Of a stretch of DNA of 64,000 nucleotides, positions 32,491 through 40,816 are shown piece by piece. Location: contig NZ_KQ031391.1 in the NCBI RefSeq assembly GCF_000966285.1, forward strand, positions 740,978 through 804,977, in the 5' to 3' direction. The stretch is from Pseudofrankia sp. DC12. Its GTDB lineage: Bacteria > Actinomycetota > Actinomycetes > Frankiales > Frankiaceae. Position 1 is the stretch's first letter. Every line of letters starts with the position of its first letter. The translations under genes were made by a program, and so were the position numbers. Under the pieces are notes generated by a model that had not been told where the DNA came from, did not search any database, and saw only the letters and a program-made list of their open reading frames with translations.

Positions 32491-33786
32491 GTGACGCTGC
32501 TGCGCGACCGCAGGTTCCGGCTCCTGTGGTCGGGCCAGCTGCTGTCGAACATCGGCGACTGGTTCCTCCTCGTCGCCGTCCCGGTGTACGTGTTCGGGCT
32601 GACCGGCTCGACGCTGGGCACCGGGCTCGCCTTCGTCACCCAGATGCTGCCGGCCCTCATCTGGCCGCCGGTCGCGGGCGTCCTGGTGGACCGGATGGAC
32701 CGGTTCACCGTGATGATCGTCGCCGACGTGGCCCGCGCCGGGATCATGCCCCTGCTGGTCCTCGCCGACGGGGACCGGCTCTGGCTGGTCTACGTCGTGC
32801 TGCTCGTACAGGCGTCGTTCGCGCAGTTCTTCCTGCCGGCCCGCCAGGCCGTCATCCCGGAGGTCGTCGGGCGCGGCCGGGAGCTCGAACGCGCGAACGC
32901 GTGGTTCTCCCTGTCCAGCGGGCTCATGCGGCTCGCCGGCGCCCCGCTGGGCGGCCTGGTCTACGCGGCGGCCGGCTTCCACGCCGCCGTGCTCGCCGAC
33001 AGCACGACCTACGCCATCTCCGCGTCGACGCTCGTCGGGGTGCGCGCGCTGAGCCGGCGCCCAGGGTGCCCAGGGCCCGGCCCCGTCGCGCCGGCGCCCG
33101 GCCCCGGCCAGGCAGCGGTGTACCTGCGCGAGGCGGTCGACTTCCTGCGCGGCCACCGCGTCCTGTCGGGGCTGCTGCTCGTCTCGGCCGTCTTCGAAGG
33201 GGTGGACGGCGCGCTCAACGTCCTGTTCGTGCCTTACGCGGTCCACACCCTGGGCAGCGGTTCCGGCGGAGTCGGCCTGCTGTTCGCCGCGCTGGGCGTC
33301 GGCTTCCTGCTGAGCGCCCCGGTGGGGCGGCGGGTGGCCGAGGCCCGGCGGCTGCGGGTCGGCCTGGCCGGGTGCCTCGCCGTGATCGATGCGTGCCTCG
33401 CGGTGTTCTTCCACACCCACGCGTTCGTCGTCGCGCTCGTCGCGATGGGGATCGTGGGCGTGCCGGGCGGCGCGTTCGCCCTGGTCGTCCAGGTCGAGCT
33501 GCAGCGCGGAACGCCGTCGGCGCTGCTCGGGCGGATCAGCTCGGCGTTCGCGGCCGGCCAGATGATCGCGGCGCTGCTGGGTGCCACCCTGTCCAGCGTC
33601 GCCGTGCGGCCGCTGGGCCTGACCGTGGTCGCCGACGCGGCCATGGTGGTCCTCCTGCTGGGCGCGGTCGGGGCCGTGGCCCTTCTCCCCGCCGGCCGGG
33701 TCCGGGAGAAGGCCGACCCGGCCCGGCGGACCAGAGCCCACCCGATGCCGGCGACGCCACCCGGCGAGGCCGACGCTCCCGGCTGA
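32491..33786 (+). CDS. MFS transporter (EntS/MFS_3-like)
   Basis: Major facilitator of 431 residues with twelve helices. Opening LLRDRRFRLLWSGQLLSNIGDWFLLVAVPV and the cytoplasmic motif GVLVDRMDRFTVMIVADVARAG are typical of the MFS_3 group that includes the enterobactin exporter EntS. A cytoplasmic loop after helix six is Pro/Gly-rich. The GTG start at 32491 has no strong SD (GGGGGCC near 32481). It ends 42 bases before the convergent QueA-like gene. Substrate unknown. Confidence 0.9.
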   Translation: MTLLRDRRFRLLWSGQLLSNIGDWFLLVAVPVYVFGLTGSTLGTGLAFVTQMLPALIWPPVAGVLVDRMDRFTVMIVADVARAGIMPLLVLADGDRLWLVYVVLLVQASFAQFFLPARQAVIPEVVGRGRELERANAWFSLSSGLMRLAGAPLGGLVYAAAGFHAAVLADSTTYAISASTLVGVRALSRRPGCPGPGPVAPAPGPGQAAVYLREAVDFLRGHRVLSGLLLVSAVFEGVDGALNVLFVPYAVHTLGSGSGGVGLLFAALGVGFLLSAPVGRRVAEARRLRVGLAGCLAVIDACLAVFFHTHAFVVALVAMGIVGVPGGAFALVVQVELQRGTPSALLGRISSAFAAGQMIAALLGATLSSVAVRPLGLTVVADAAMVVLLLGAVGAVALLPAGRVREKADPARRTRAHPMPATPPGEADAPG

Positions 33787-33827
33787 CCGGCCACCCCGGC
33801 GCCGTGCCTGCCGCGCCTCGCGCGGGA

Positions 33828-34931
33828 TCAGGGCAGCAACAGGCAGCTGTCGCCGAACTCGTGCCAGAGGTAGCGGGCCCGTACCGCCTCCCGGTAGGCG
33901 TCGGCGACCAGGTCCCGGCCGGCGACGGCGACGAGCAGCTCCAGGTGCGACGCTCCGGGCACGTGCCAGCCGGTGACCAGCCCGGTGACGGCGCGGGCGG
34001 GCCGGTCCGGCCCGAGGACGAGGCCGGTCCAGCCGGCCGCCGGGCGCACCGACCCGTCCGGCCCGGCCGCCGACTCCAGCGCACGGGTGACGGTGGTGCC
34101 GACCGCGACCACCCGGCCGCCCCACCGGCGGGCCGCGTTCACCAGCCGCGCGGTGTGCGGGCCGACCTGGAACCGCTCCGGCTGCGGTGGCTCGCCGGGC
34201 TCCTGCGAGGAGATGCCGGTGTGCAGCAGGACCGGCGCCACACCGATGCCCCGGCTGACGAGGTCGGTCACCAGCTCGGCGGAGAACGGGCGCCCGGCGC
34301 TCGGCATCTCCGCACTGCCCGGGTCGCGGCCGAACACCGTGCGGTAGGCCTCGATCGGCTGCGGCTCGGGAACGTAGGAGTAGCGGATCGGCCGGCCCAC
34401 CCGGGCCAGGTAGGCGACCACACCACCCTCGACCGGGACGTGCGCCTGCCACAGCCGGCGCTGGCCGGCCGGGTGCTGGGCCACGGCCGTCAGCCGGACA
34501 CCGGCCGGCAGCGCGAGCTGCTCCCCCGGGCGCAGGTCGGTGACCGGGCCGGTGACCGCCTCGCCCGCCGGGCGCACCTCGACGACCCAGTCGCCGTCGT
34601 CCAGGGCCGTGGCGAAATGGACGGCCACCGTCTGGCCGCCCGCGCGAACGCCGGTGACCGCCGCGGGCAGCGTCCCCGAGGTGTTGACGACCACCAGGTC
34701 GCCCGGGGCGAGGTGGTCGCCGAGCTCGCTGAACCGGGCGTGCCGAAGGTCGCCTGGCCGGGCGGCGAGCAGCCGAACGCCGTCCCGCCGGGGCGGCGGA
34801 GCGGCCGCCTCCAGGCCCGCGGGCAGCTCGAACACCACCGCGCTCGCCGCGTCCCGGGCCTGCTCGGCCACGTCGTGCTCAGCCCGGTCCCGCGGCGTCC
34901 TGGCGACCGCGGGCGTGCGCGGGCCGGTCAT
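33828..34931 (-). CDS. QueA-family (SAM:tRNA ribosyltransferase-isomerase-like) protein, divergent
   Basis: Protein of 367 residues with the overall QueA fold order: LRHARFSELGDHLAPGDLVV, a long beta-rich middle, YSYVPEPQPIEAYRTVFG, and a C-terminal domain VRARYLWHEFGDSCLLLP that matches the end of QueA (KYRFYSFGDAMLI). The motifs that define queuosine enzymes are altered: NDTKVxPAR reads NTSGTLPAAV, AAPTAGLHFT reads EMPSAGRPFSAEL and HVGxGTFxPV reads HTGISSQEPG. It may therefore do a different SAM-dependent reaction. Its ATG overlaps the SDR stop (34928-34931), so both are in one SoxR-controlled operon. Confidence 0.75.
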   Translation of the reverse strand: MTGPRTPAVARTPRDRAEHDVAEQARDAASAVVFELPAGLEAAAPPPRRDGVRLLAARPGDLRHARFSELGDHLAPGDLVVVNTSGTLPAAVTGVRAGGQTVAVHFATALDDGDWVVEVRPAGEAVTGPVTDLRPGEQLALPAGVRLTAVAQHPAGQRRLWQAHVPVEGGVVAYLARVGRPIRYSYVPEPQPIEAYRTVFGRDPGSAEMPSAGRPFSAELVTDLVSRGIGVAPVLLHTGISSQEPGEPPQPERFQVGPHTARLVNAARRWGGRVVAVGTTVTRALESAAGPDGSVRPAAGWTGLVLGPDRPARAVTGLVTGWHVPGASHLELLVAVAGRDLVADAYREAVRARYLWHEFGDSCLLLP

Positions 34932-35638
34932 CGGTCCGCCCCCATCGGCTCCAGTTCCGCGGGGGCCCCGGCGCGGTAGCGGCCGCTGGGTGGGCGGGTC
35001 TCCAGCAGGCGCAGGATGGCCGGCACGACCTGCTCCGGGCGCGGCCGGTCGGAGATGTCCTCGCCTGGGAAGGCCCGCTGGTACATCTCGGTCCGCATGT
35101 CGCCGGGGTCGACGGCGTAGGCGCGTATCGCCGGCTCCTCCTGGCCGAGGACGGCGGTGAGGTGGTCGAGCGCGGCCTTCGACGGCCCGTACACGCCCCA
35201 GCCGGGAAAGGCCTCGACCGCGGCGTCCGAGCTGATCGCGAGCCACGTCCCACCACTCGCGCGCAGCGCCGGCAGCGTCAGCTGGGCCAGCGCTAGCGCG
35301 GCGAGGACGTTGGTCTCGTAGACGGCCCGGACCGCCTCCAGCGGCGCGGCCGCGAGCGCCGGCAGCGGGCTCGGGCCCAGGTCGCTGGCGTTGGCGACGA
35401 CGAGGTCGAGGCGGCCGAGGCCGGTCGTCGCGTCGACGACGGCCTGCCGGTGCGCCGGGTCGGCCACGTCGCCGGCGACCGCCACGAGGGAGGGTCGCGC
35501 GCGGACCGCCTCGTCGAGCCGCGTGGCGTCCCGGCCGTCGATGACGACCCGCCAGCCGCCGTCGGCGAGCGCGCCGGCCAGCGCGCGGCCGAGCCCCCGG
35601 GAACCTCCGGTGATCAGTGCTACTGGGTTGGTTGGCAT
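34928..35638 (-). CDS. Short-chain dehydrogenase, SoxR-controlled
   Basis: Classical SDR of 236 residues: cofactor loop ITGGSRGLGRALAGALA, VANASDLGPSP, Ser region LAISSDAAVEAFPGWGVYG with the catalytic YGPSK, and DPGDMRTEMYQRAFPGEDI. The ATG at 35638 coincides with the start point predicted from the SoxR-type promoter at 35645-35675, so the mRNA should be leaderless. The gene is divergent from soxR and is coupled to the QueA-like gene. A quinone or aldehyde reductase role during redox stress is inferred from the SoxR control only. Confidence 0.88.
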   Translation of the reverse strand: MPTNPVALITGGSRGLGRALAGALADGGWRVVIDGRDATRLDEAVRARPSLVAVAGDVADPAHRQAVVDATTGLGRLDLVVANASDLGPSPLPALAAAPLEAVRAVYETNVLAALALAQLTLPALRASGGTWLAISSDAAVEAFPGWGVYGPSKAALDHLTAVLGQEEPAIRAYAVDPGDMRTEMYQRAFPGEDISDRPRPEQVVPAILRLLETRPPSGRYRAGAPAELEPMGADR

Positions 35639-35644
35639 GCCGCG

Positions 35645-35675
35645 ATCGTCATTCTTAAAGTTAACTTGAAGTCAA
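35645..35675 (-). promoter_or_regulatory. SoxR box between -35 and -10 of the SDR operon
   Basis: Minus-strand promoter: -35 TTGACT (35675-35670), a 19-base spacer TCAAGTTAACTTTAAGAAT, and -10 GACGAT (35650-35645). The spacer contains the 18-base near-palindrome CTTAAAGTTAACTTGAAG (35654-35671, one mismatched pair). The E. coli soxS promoter has the same layout, a 19-base spacer with TCAAGTTAACTTGAGGAAT. The predicted start point falls on the SDR ATG. This is the spacing that MerR-family activators correct by twisting DNA. Confidence 0.85.
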
Positions 35676-35712
35676 GCGGGCGGGGCGGCTCCGTCGGAGG
35701 CGAGGAGATGGC

Positions 35713-36183
35713 ATGCAGGCGGCCGATCTGCTGACCGTCGGCGAGGTGTCCGAGCGCAGCGGCGTCGCGGCGTCCGCCCTGCGCTACTACGAGGCCCAGG
35801 GCCTGCTGGCGGCGACCAGGACGACCGGCAACCAGCGGCGCTACCCGCGCCATGTGCTGCGCCGGCTGTCGTTCATCCGGGCGGCGCAGAACGTCGGCCT
35901 GTCGCTGGAGGAGATCAGGTCCGCGCTGGCGGCGCTGCCGGACGGCCGCACCCCGACCCGGGACGACTGGGCCCGGCTCTCCCGGGCCTGGCACCAGCGG
36001 CTCGACGACCAGATCGTCGCCCTGCGCAAGCTGCGCGACGGCCTGGAGTCGTGCATCGGCTGCGGCTGCCTGTCCCTGGACCGGTGCGCGATCTCGAACC
36101 CGGGCGACATCATGGCCGGCAACGGCCCGGGTGCCGCGTACTTCCCGCGCGCGCTGCGGGGCACCCCCACGCACCACGGCTGA
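35713..36183 (+). CDS. soxR: Redox-sensitive transcriptional activator SoxR
   Basis: MerR-family regulator of 156 residues: N-terminal winged helix (LLTVGEVSERSGVAASALRYYEAQGLL), a dimerisation helix, and the [2Fe-2S] cluster motif CIGCGCLSLDRC (CxxCxCx5C), which identifies SoxR. Oxidation of the cluster by redox-cycling compounds turns on transcription. ATG 35713 has GAGGAG at 35702-35707. It is divergent from an SDR gene, and a matching SoxR box lies between. In streptomycetes SoxR controls genes for redox-active compounds rather than soxS; the SDR-QueA-like operon fits that pattern. Confidence 0.96.
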   Translation: MQAADLLTVGEVSERSGVAASALRYYEAQGLLAATRTTGNQRRYPRHVLRRLSFIRAAQNVGLSLEEIRSALAALPDGRTPTRDDWARLSRAWHQRLDDQIVALRKLRDGLESCIGCGCLSLDRCAISNPGDIMAGNGPGAAYFPRALRGTPTHHG

Positions 36184-36202
36184 CCTGCGCAGGAACTTGT
36201 TC

Positions 36203-36230
36203 TTGCCCGCGGGGCCGATCCGGTTATAGA
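36203..36230 (+). promoter_or_regulatory. Candidate sigma-70-type promoter
   Basis: TTGCCC (36203-36208), 16-base spacer and TATAGA (36225-36230), about 115 bases upstream of the ATG at 36348. The A/T-rich -10 stands out from the background. Confidence 0.5.
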
Positions 36231-36347
36231 TGTCGTGTGACGTAGCTAACCTCGGTCCGGTCGGATCGAGATGGCAGTCGGATCGAGGCGGCGCAGGCCG
36301 GCCGGGTCACGGTCGGCGGTACGCCCGCGCGGGACAGGAGCAGGCTG

Positions 36348-36839
36348 ATGATCGCGCTTGAGCAGCGGCGAGACGCGACCGCCGGGACCGCGGCCAGGAG
36401 AAAAGGCGTGCTGGGCCTCGCCCGGATCGCGGAGTTAGCCGAGACCGGCACGGTCCTCAACGACCAGCCGGAGGTCAGGCTCAGCCTCCAGGTGACCGGG
36501 CCGGGCCTCACCTTCGCCACCGCGGCCCGCGTCGCCGTCGGGGGCGCCCGGCGGGCCAACGTGGACGCCGGGCAGCTTGTCGTTCTCGTTGACCCGGCCA
36601 GCCGCGGGTACCAGATCGACTGGGACCGCAGCGCCCTCGTGAACGGGCTGGTGCCCGCGCGGTTCGCCTTGTCCGGCGGCGGGGTCCGCGACCTGACCGG
36701 CCAGACCGGCCCGATCATGGAGATCCTCCAGATCCTCTGGGCGCACAACGTGTCGCTGAGCCGGATGTCGGAGCCCGGCACCGACCCGGCGGTGGGCGAG
36801 CAGGTCCAGGCCGTCCTGCGCCGACCCATGGCGCAATAG
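36348..36839 (+). CDS. Hypothetical protein, beta-rich domain
   Basis: Unrecognised soluble protein of 163 residues. The pattern LARIAELAETGTVLNDQPEVRLSLQVTGPG, followed by PASRGYQIDWDRSAL, resembles the beta-barrel domain often found in actinobacterial membrane or SHOCT proteins, which describe a wanted 'NDQPEVxLxLxV' strand; here no membrane helix is present. The C-terminus carries the short LTGQTGPIMEILQILWAHNV. ATG 36348 has CAGGAG at 36334-36339. The gene has its own promoter and stands between soxR and a PhzF-like gene. No function can be given. Confidence 0.65.
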   Translation: MIALEQRRDATAGTAARRKGVLGLARIAELAETGTVLNDQPEVRLSLQVTGPGLTFATAARVAVGGARRANVDAGQLVVLVDPASRGYQIDWDRSALVNGLVPARFALSGGGVRDLTGQTGPIMEILQILWAHNVSLSRMSEPGTDPAVGEQVQAVLRRPMAQ

Positions 36840-36859
36840 GACTACACGGATGGGCGCGG

Positions 36860-37771
36860 ATGCCGCACGATGGGCCAGTGGCGAAGACCCTTGACGTCCT
36901 GACTGCCGCCGCCTGCGTCCGCGACGGCGCCGGCGGCAGCCCGACGGCGGTCCTCACCGGCAGCCACGACCTGGGCGACGCGGACCTCGCGCGCATTCCG
37001 GCCCGGCTGGGCGCCTCACACCTCGCCGTCGTCCGCCCGGGTGACGGCGTCCGGGAGCTCCGCTTCTTCACCACGGCCGGCGAGCTGCCCAACTGCGGGC
37101 ACGGCACGATCGCCGCGGTCGCCGTGCTGGCTCTCGCCGACCCGCGCGACGGTTTCGACGGCCCGCTACGCGCGGCCGGTCGGGAGTTCGAGGCGGCCGG
37201 CACCGTCCGACCGCCGCCCGGGGGTGACGGCCCGCTCCTGGTCGACGCCTGGTTCGACCAGGGCGCGGTGGAGACCCGTGCCGCGACGGCGCCGGAACGC
37301 GACGCGTTCCTGGCCGCACTCGGGCTGTCCCCCGACGCGCTGCATCCCGACGACGAGGTGTCGGTCGCCTCCCCCGGCCGGGAACGCCTGATGGTCCCGG
37401 CCGCCGGTCGCGCCACCCTGGCCGCCCTGCGTCCCGATCAGGACCGGCTGGCCGCCGCGAGCCGCCGTCACGGCCAGCTCGGCTGTTTCGTCTACGTCCC
37501 GCCCTCCGCCGGGCAGCCGGCGGCGGCGCGCATGTTCGCCCCCGCGATCGGGGTGCCCGAGGACGTCGCGAACGCGAACAGCACCGGCTGCCTCGCCGCC
37601 CATCTCCTCGCCACCGGCCGCGGCCCGGCCGTCACCGTCGACCAGGGCGACGCGCTCGGCCATCCGTCGACGGTGCGGGCGACCGCGGCCCGGACCACCC
37701 GCGGTATCGCGACCCGCGTCGGCGGGGCCGTACACGTGCGGCGCGCCGGCCGCGTCGCCGACTCGCTCTGA
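36860..37771 (+). CDS. PhzF-family protein lacking the catalytic glutamate
   Basis: PhzF/YddE-type isomerase-fold protein of 303 residues with the twin barrel motifs RELRFFTTAGELPNCGHGTIA and, in the second half, FAPAIGVPEDVANANSTGCL (the ED(P)xTG region). In canonical PhzF a Glu in an 'SETTF' motif is the catalytic base; here the corresponding segment reads RLGASHLAVV, so that Glu is missing. The paralogue at 39699-40595 keeps it. GTG 36878 is an alternative start. The gene is 20 bases after the hypothetical gene; function in metabolism unknown. Confidence 0.8.
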   Translation: MPHDGPVAKTLDVLTAAACVRDGAGGSPTAVLTGSHDLGDADLARIPARLGASHLAVVRPGDGVRELRFFTTAGELPNCGHGTIAAVAVLALADPRDGFDGPLRAAGREFEAAGTVRPPPGGDGPLLVDAWFDQGAVETRAATAPERDAFLAALGLSPDALHPDDEVSVASPGRERLMVPAAGRATLAALRPDQDRLAAASRRHGQLGCFVYVPPSAGQPAAARMFAPAIGVPEDVANANSTGCLAAHLLATGRGPAVTVDQGDALGHPSTVRATAARTTRGIATRVGGAVHVRRAGRVADSL

Positions 37772-37792
37772 CCGCCACGCGGCCGCCGGACG

Positions 37793-37830
37793 ACGATGTG
37801 CGGAAAACAAACGATGTGTGGAATACATCG
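37793..37830 (+). promoter_or_regulatory. Tandem 18-bp repeats upstream of the MFS gene
   Basis: Two imperfect 18-base copies, ACGATGTGCGGAAAACAA (37793-37810) and ACGATGTGTGGAATACAT (37811-37828), in an A/T-rich patch about 100 bases before the MFS start. The second copy also forms an inverted repeat CGATGT/ACATCG. Likely a regulator binding region; the regulator is unknown. Confidence 0.55.
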
Positions 37831-37926
37831 GCACAGGTCGAGCGTTCCACCGGAGTTTGCGGCGGCTCTTGTGGGGCCGTTCGTCCTCGCAGCGCCATCC
37901 GAGCCCTCCGATCTGAAGGACCCGAG

Positions 37927-39474
37927 TTGACCGCTTCCCTGGACACCGACGGCCCCACCAGCTCCGCCGGCGGCCTCGCGCCGGCCGCGCCGGCCGCCGG
38001 TCTTGATGACGCCCGCGGTCGCACCCCGCTCGTGATCAAGCTCCTGGTCGGCGCCACGTTCACGGTCATCCTCAACGAGACGATCATGACGAACGCCGTG
38101 CCGCGACTGATGGTCGACTTCGACATCAGCCCGCGGGCCGCGCAGTGGCTCTCGACCGTCTTCATGCTGACCCTGGCCGCGCTCATCCCGGTGACCGGCT
38201 GGTTCCTGCAGCGGGTCACCACCCGGATGGCGTACGGCGTCGCGATGGCGACCTTCTGCGCCGGGACGGTGATCGGCGCGACCGCGCCCATCTACGCGGT
38301 CCTGCTGGTCGGCCGGGTCGTGCAGGCCGCCGGCACCGCCGTGATGATGCCGCTGCTCATGACGACGCTGATGACCGTCGTCCCCGAGCGCGACCGCGGC
38401 CGGGTGATGGGCACCGTGACCATGGCGATGTCCTGCGCCCCCGCGCTCGGCCCGGCCGTGTCCGGCGTCATCCTGCAGCTCGGGTCGTGGCGGCTGATCT
38501 TCGTCTTCATGCTGCCGATCGCGGCCGTCGTCGGCCTCGTCGGGCTGCGCCTGCTGGAGAACATCGGCGAGACCCAGGCCACCCCGGTCAGCTGGGTCAG
38601 CGTCGTGCTCGCGGCGGCCGGCTTCGGCGGCTTCCTGTTCGGGCTCAGCGAGGCCGGCGCCCTCAACAGCGTCTACGTCGGCCTGATCATCGCGGGCGGG
38701 CTCGCGCTGGTCGCGGCGTTCATCGGCAAGCAGCTGCGCCTGCAGCGGGTCGGCAGCCCGCTGCTGGACCTGCGCACGTTGAAACACCGCACGTTCAGCG
38801 CCTCGCTGCTGCTGCTGGCCGCCGTGGACATGGCGTTCCTCGGGTCGATGTTCCTGCTGCCGCTGTACCTGCAGGACACTCGCCACCTCAGCTCGCTGGA
38901 GACCGGCCTGCTGGTGATGCCCGGCGGCCTGGCGATGGGTGTGCTCGGCCCTCCGGTCGGTCGCCTCTACGACCGGTATGGCGCCCGGCCACTGGTCATC
39001 CCCGGCGCCGCCTGCTCGGTCGTCGCGCTCGGCACACTCAGCCAGATCGGCACCCACACGCCGTACCTGCTGGTGCTGGCCGCGCACATCGTGCTGATGG
39101 CCTCGCTGGCCGCGGTCATGACGCCGGTCTTCTCGGTCGGCCTCGGAGACCTGCCGGCCGACCTCTACGCCCACGGCAGCTCGCTGTTCGGCACGATCAT
39201 GCAGGTCTCGGGCGCCATCGGCACGGCCCTGCTGGTCGTCATCTCCCAGGCCCGCCAAAGCAGCCTGATCCACGCGGGCGTGGCGTCCGCCGAGGCCACG
39301 GTGGGTGGGCTGCGCTGGGCCTTCGCCGGTGGCGCCGCGTGCGCCATCGCCACGACCCTGCTCGGTCTGCTCCTCCCCCGAGCCGCCAGCAGAACCCCCG
39401 ACCCCGACCTCGCACAGTCCGCGACCGAGGCCGAGCTGGCCGAGCCCGCCACCCCCGAGGCCAGCCTGGCCTGA
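37927..39474 (+). CDS. MFS multidrug transporter, DHA2 (EmrB/QacA) family
   Basis: Fourteen-helix exporter of 515 residues. Marks: LNETIMTNAVPRLMVDFDIS (the EmrB 'D.TI.N.A.P' motif with Asp replaced by Asn-Glu), LMTTLMTVVPERDRGRVMGT, and GPAVSGVILQLGSWRLIFVF (motif C). The TTG at 37927 is chosen because GAAGGA lies 6 bases before it (37915-37920); the longer frame to 37798 lacks coding bias. The C-terminal tail is acidic. A pair of tandem repeats upstream suggests regulation. Substrate unknown; the neighbouring PhzF-like gene may make or modify it (inference). Confidence 0.9.
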   Translation: MTASLDTDGPTSSAGGLAPAAPAAGLDDARGRTPLVIKLLVGATFTVILNETIMTNAVPRLMVDFDISPRAAQWLSTVFMLTLAALIPVTGWFLQRVTTRMAYGVAMATFCAGTVIGATAPIYAVLLVGRVVQAAGTAVMMPLLMTTLMTVVPERDRGRVMGTVTMAMSCAPALGPAVSGVILQLGSWRLIFVFMLPIAAVVGLVGLRLLENIGETQATPVSWVSVVLAAAGFGGFLFGLSEAGALNSVYVGLIIAGGLALVAAFIGKQLRLQRVGSPLLDLRTLKHRTFSASLLLLAAVDMAFLGSMFLLPLYLQDTRHLSSLETGLLVMPGGLAMGVLGPPVGRLYDRYGARPLVIPGAACSVVALGTLSQIGTHTPYLLVLAAHIVLMASLAAVMTPVFSVGLGDLPADLYAHGSSLFGTIMQVSGAIGTALLVVISQARQSSLIHAGVASAEATVGGLRWAFAGGAACAIATTLLGLLLPRAASRTPDPDLAQSATEAELAEPATPEASLA

Positions 39475-39698
39475 CGCGGCAACTTCACTGGCCCCGGCCT
39501 CGTCCTGCTTTGCGGCCGCGGGACCAAGCCATGCCACAACCACGACGTGGGACTCGAGCCCCACACGCCCGAGTCGGGCCTCGCCTGGCCTGACACCCCG
39601 CTGTCCCCGACGGAGACCTACCTCCTGGTCGCGATGCGAAGCGCCGCCGCAACCACGGCGTAGGACCCGGACGGTGCCGGGCGGGACTGGGCGCTGGG

Positions 39699-40595
39699 CT
39701 AGATCCTGACGGTGCCGGCGATCGTGGTGTGGGCGTCGCCGCCGACCCAGATGGTGCCGTCCTCGGCCTTCTCGACATGGACCCGGCCGCGGCGGCCGAG
39801 GGCGGTGCCCTGCGAGGCGACGTAGGACGTGGGCAGCACGTCGCCCGCGAGCCACTGGCCCAGGCTCGCGTTGAGGCTCCCGGTCACCGGGTCCTCGGTG
39901 ATGCCCAGGTGCGGCGCGCAGAACGCCCGTACCTCGACGGCGCACTCGCCGCCTTCCGGGTAGGGCCCGACCACCCCGGTGTCCTGCTCGATCGCCGCGA
40001 AGTCGGGAGCCAGGGCGAGGACCTGGCGGGCGGAGGCCAGCCTCAGTCCGACCCAGCCGGGGCCGTTGTCGCACCATTTCGCGTCGACGACGTCGGCGGG
40101 CTCAATGCCGAGCGGAGCGGTCAGCCGGGCGAGAAGATCGTCGTCGACCGGACCGTCCCGCAGCAGCGGCGGCGCGGCGAACGCGAGCCGGCTGACTCCG
40201 CCGGGCACCGGGGTCGTGCCACCGGGCGGCGAGGCCGGCTGCGTTCCGCCGGCCGGGTCGGCTGCGAGCCGGCGCAGCGGCACCAGCCCGGCGGCGCACT
40301 CCTGGACGACGTACTCGCCGCGGGGCACGCCGCCGGCCTCCAGCCAGGCGTGGGCGCTGCCGATGGTCGGGTGCCCGGCGAACGGCAGCTCGCCGCCTGG
40401 AGTGAAGATCCGCAGCCGGTAGTCGGCCGTGGGAACGGTCGGCGTGAGCAGGAAGGTCGTCTCGCTCAGGTTGGTCCAGCGCGCGAACGTGGCCAGTTCC
40501 GCGTCGGTCAGCTCGCCTGCGTCATGCACCACCGCCACCGGGTTGCCCAGGAGCCGCTCGCGGGAGAACACATCGACCTGGCGGAAAGGCAGCAT
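39699..40595 (-). CDS. PhzF-family isomerase
   Basis: PhzF/YddE protein of 298 residues starting at MLPFRQVDVF (ATG 40595). Twin-barrel motifs are complete: WTNLSETTFLLTPT with the catalytic Glu, RIFTPGGELPFAGHPTIGSA, and GITEDPVTGSLNASLGQWL. The length and C-terminus (GRRGRVHVEKAEDGTIWVGG) match the family. It probably isomerises an amino-acid-like substrate; PhzF itself acts in phenazine synthesis but most family members are of unknown function. Paralogue of the gene at 36860. Confidence 0.9.
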   Translation of the reverse strand: MLPFRQVDVFSRERLLGNPVAVVHDAGELTDAELATFARWTNLSETTFLLTPTVPTADYRLRIFTPGGELPFAGHPTIGSAHAWLEAGGVPRGEYVVQECAAGLVPLRRLAADPAGGTQPASPPGGTTPVPGGVSRLAFAAPPLLRDGPVDDDLLARLTAPLGIEPADVVDAKWCDNGPGWVGLRLASARQVLALAPDFAAIEQDTGVVGPYPEGGECAVEVRAFCAPHLGITEDPVTGSLNASLGQWLAGDVLPTSYVASQGTALGRRGRVHVEKAEDGTIWVGGDAHTTIAGTVRI

Positions 40596-40700
40596 TGCCT
40601 CACGGTAGCGAGGCCGGGCCCGGCGTCGCACGGATCGGAGGAGGCCGCGTCCAGCGCGGCCGGCCTCGGCTGGAAACAGCAGGGCCGGTCCCGTACTGGC

Positions 40701-40772
40701 GGCACGGGACCGGCCGTCGGCCTGGAACCGGCCATCGGCACGGGACCGGCCATCGGCCTGGAACCGGCCGCT
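40701..40772. repeat. 36-bp tandem repeat (four 18-bp units)
   Basis: Two near-identical 36-base copies, 40701-40736 and 40737-40772; each copy is itself a pair of 18-base units (GGCACGGGACCGGCCGTC and GGCCTGGAACCGGCCATC). It lies in the decayed space between phzF and the gntR pseudogene, directly beside the amidohydrolase scrap. Confidence 0.85.
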
Positions 40773-40816
40773 GTCGCGTGGCCAGGCCCGCTTCTGGGAC
40801 CGGCCGATGTCGCCGG

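Noticed and set aside
32341-34452. Very long minus-strand frame over the MFS gene
   Set aside because: Shadow of the MFS gene; it is rich in Arg, Gln and Gly and has no domain, although it merges with the real QueA-like reading region in a different frame.
36196-36240. Riboswitch-like leader before the hypothetical gene at 36348
   Set aside because: I could not draw a stable conserved structure in the 110-base leader; only a promoter is supported.
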